A stretch of 7,580 nt of DNA from JASFUX01 sp050050115 (GTDB lineage Bacteria > Pseudomonadota > Alphaproteobacteria > Caulobacterales > Maricaulaceae), in NCBI GenBank assembly GCA_050050115.1, contig JASFUX010000164.1, positions 1 through 7,580 of the forward strand. The letters are read 5' to 3'. Positions within the stretch are counted from its first letter, which is position 1. Every line of letters starts with the position of its first letter. The position numbers and the translations under genes are program-made. A model generated the notes under the pieces. It ran no database searches and was not told the origin of the DNA. It saw nothing but the letters and a program-made list of their open reading frames with translations. Shown here piece by piece: positions 7,191 to 7,580 of this stretch.

Positions 7191-7580
7191 ATGCCAGTGA
7201 TGACCCACGCTTCGAACCATGCGCGACAAGACGATGCGTCGCTGGACAGCGCACGCCGAGCTGGCGCGCGTGACGTCGGCGCGTCGGACTGGGCGGACAC
7301 CAAAGGCGGCGCGCGAACGCTCGCGGCGCTGGCTTGGTGCGGTTACTTCGCGTTCGCGGCGTTTCTGACTTTTCACGACGTTCCGGATGCGGACGCCAGC
7401 GTGCCGCTTGCGGGCTTGCGCGCCGCGACCGAAGCGTCGATCACGCCACCTGATCGCTCGGCGATCGCTTCGAGCCAGATCGGCGACCAGACCGGCGCGC
7501 GCGTTGCGCCGCCGACGGTCGCGCCCGATCGAACCGCTCAAGAGGAAACGCGCAGCTTGCGCCCGCCCGTTCAGGGCGTG
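7191..7580 (+). CDS. Single-pass membrane protein of unknown function, N-terminal part (runs off the window)
   Basis: The frame is open for 130 codons from the ATG at 7191 to the last base, with no stop. An ATG at 7200 is an alternative start; neither has a strong ribosome binding site, so the start is uncertain. The first 41 residues are polar and charged. One membrane helix follows (about 42-61, TLAALAWCGYFAFAAFLTF), then an Ala/Pro/Thr-rich stretch (62-130) probably facing the periplasm. The 52-base gap after the S8 protease gene holds no terminator, only the palindrome CCCGCGGG (7140-7147), so co-transcription is likely. RTL before the helix and ITPPDR after it (84-89) resemble the N-terminus of the S8 protease. 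No family is recognised. An open frame on the opposite strand (6987-7541) overlaps two genes and looks like a GC-rich shadow. Confidence 0.62.
   Translation, partial: MPVMTHASNHARQDDASLDSARRAGARDVGASDWADTKGGARTLAALAWCGYFAFAAFLTFHDVPDADASVPLAGLRAATEASITPPDRSAIASSQIGDQTGARVAPPTVAPDRTAQEETRSLRPPVQGV

Overview
This is a GC-rich window (roughly two thirds G+C by eye) from a Gram-negative bacterium. It looks alphaproteobacterial, probably near the Caulobacterales/Maricaulales/Parvularculales or the sphingomonads. The basis is a large cysteine-containing TonB-dependent receptor, a small periplasmic protein with the C-x(n)-C ... LDNGQVWRQ layout, and the general codon style. The lineage is an inference from protein style, not a measured placement.

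Layout, left to right. (1) The 3' part of a TonB-dependent outer-membrane receptor gene (+, cut by the window start), closed by a very strong intrinsic terminator at 1726-1757. (2) A convergent gene on the minus strand (1788-2405) for an exported small protein of unknown function. (3) A divergent gene on the plus strand (2570-4060) for an exported M28-family zinc metallopeptidase with a PA-domain insert. (4) A convergent minus-strand gene (4101-4748) for peptide methionine sulfoxide reductase MsrA. (5) A divergent plus-strand gene (4988-7138) for a membrane-anchored subtilisin-like (S8) serine protease with a long N-terminal region. (6) 52 bases further on, a plus-strand open frame (7191 to the window end) for a single-pass membrane protein that runs off the window.

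How the genes may work together: five of the six products are envelope or exported proteins. Two are peptidases, and one is an outer-membrane importer whose substrate cannot be read from the part present. A protein-degradation and nutrient-uptake theme is plausible, but strand switches separate most genes, so they are not one operon. Only the S8 protease and the partial gene after it look co-transcribed.

No mobile element, CRISPR array, RNA gene or defence system is visible. The most unusual content is at the right end. The S8 protease has a propeptide that appears to be split by a low-complexity insert with a (GACACC)n tract. Its neighbour seems to share a short N-terminal pattern with it: RTL, then a membrane helix, then ITPxDR.
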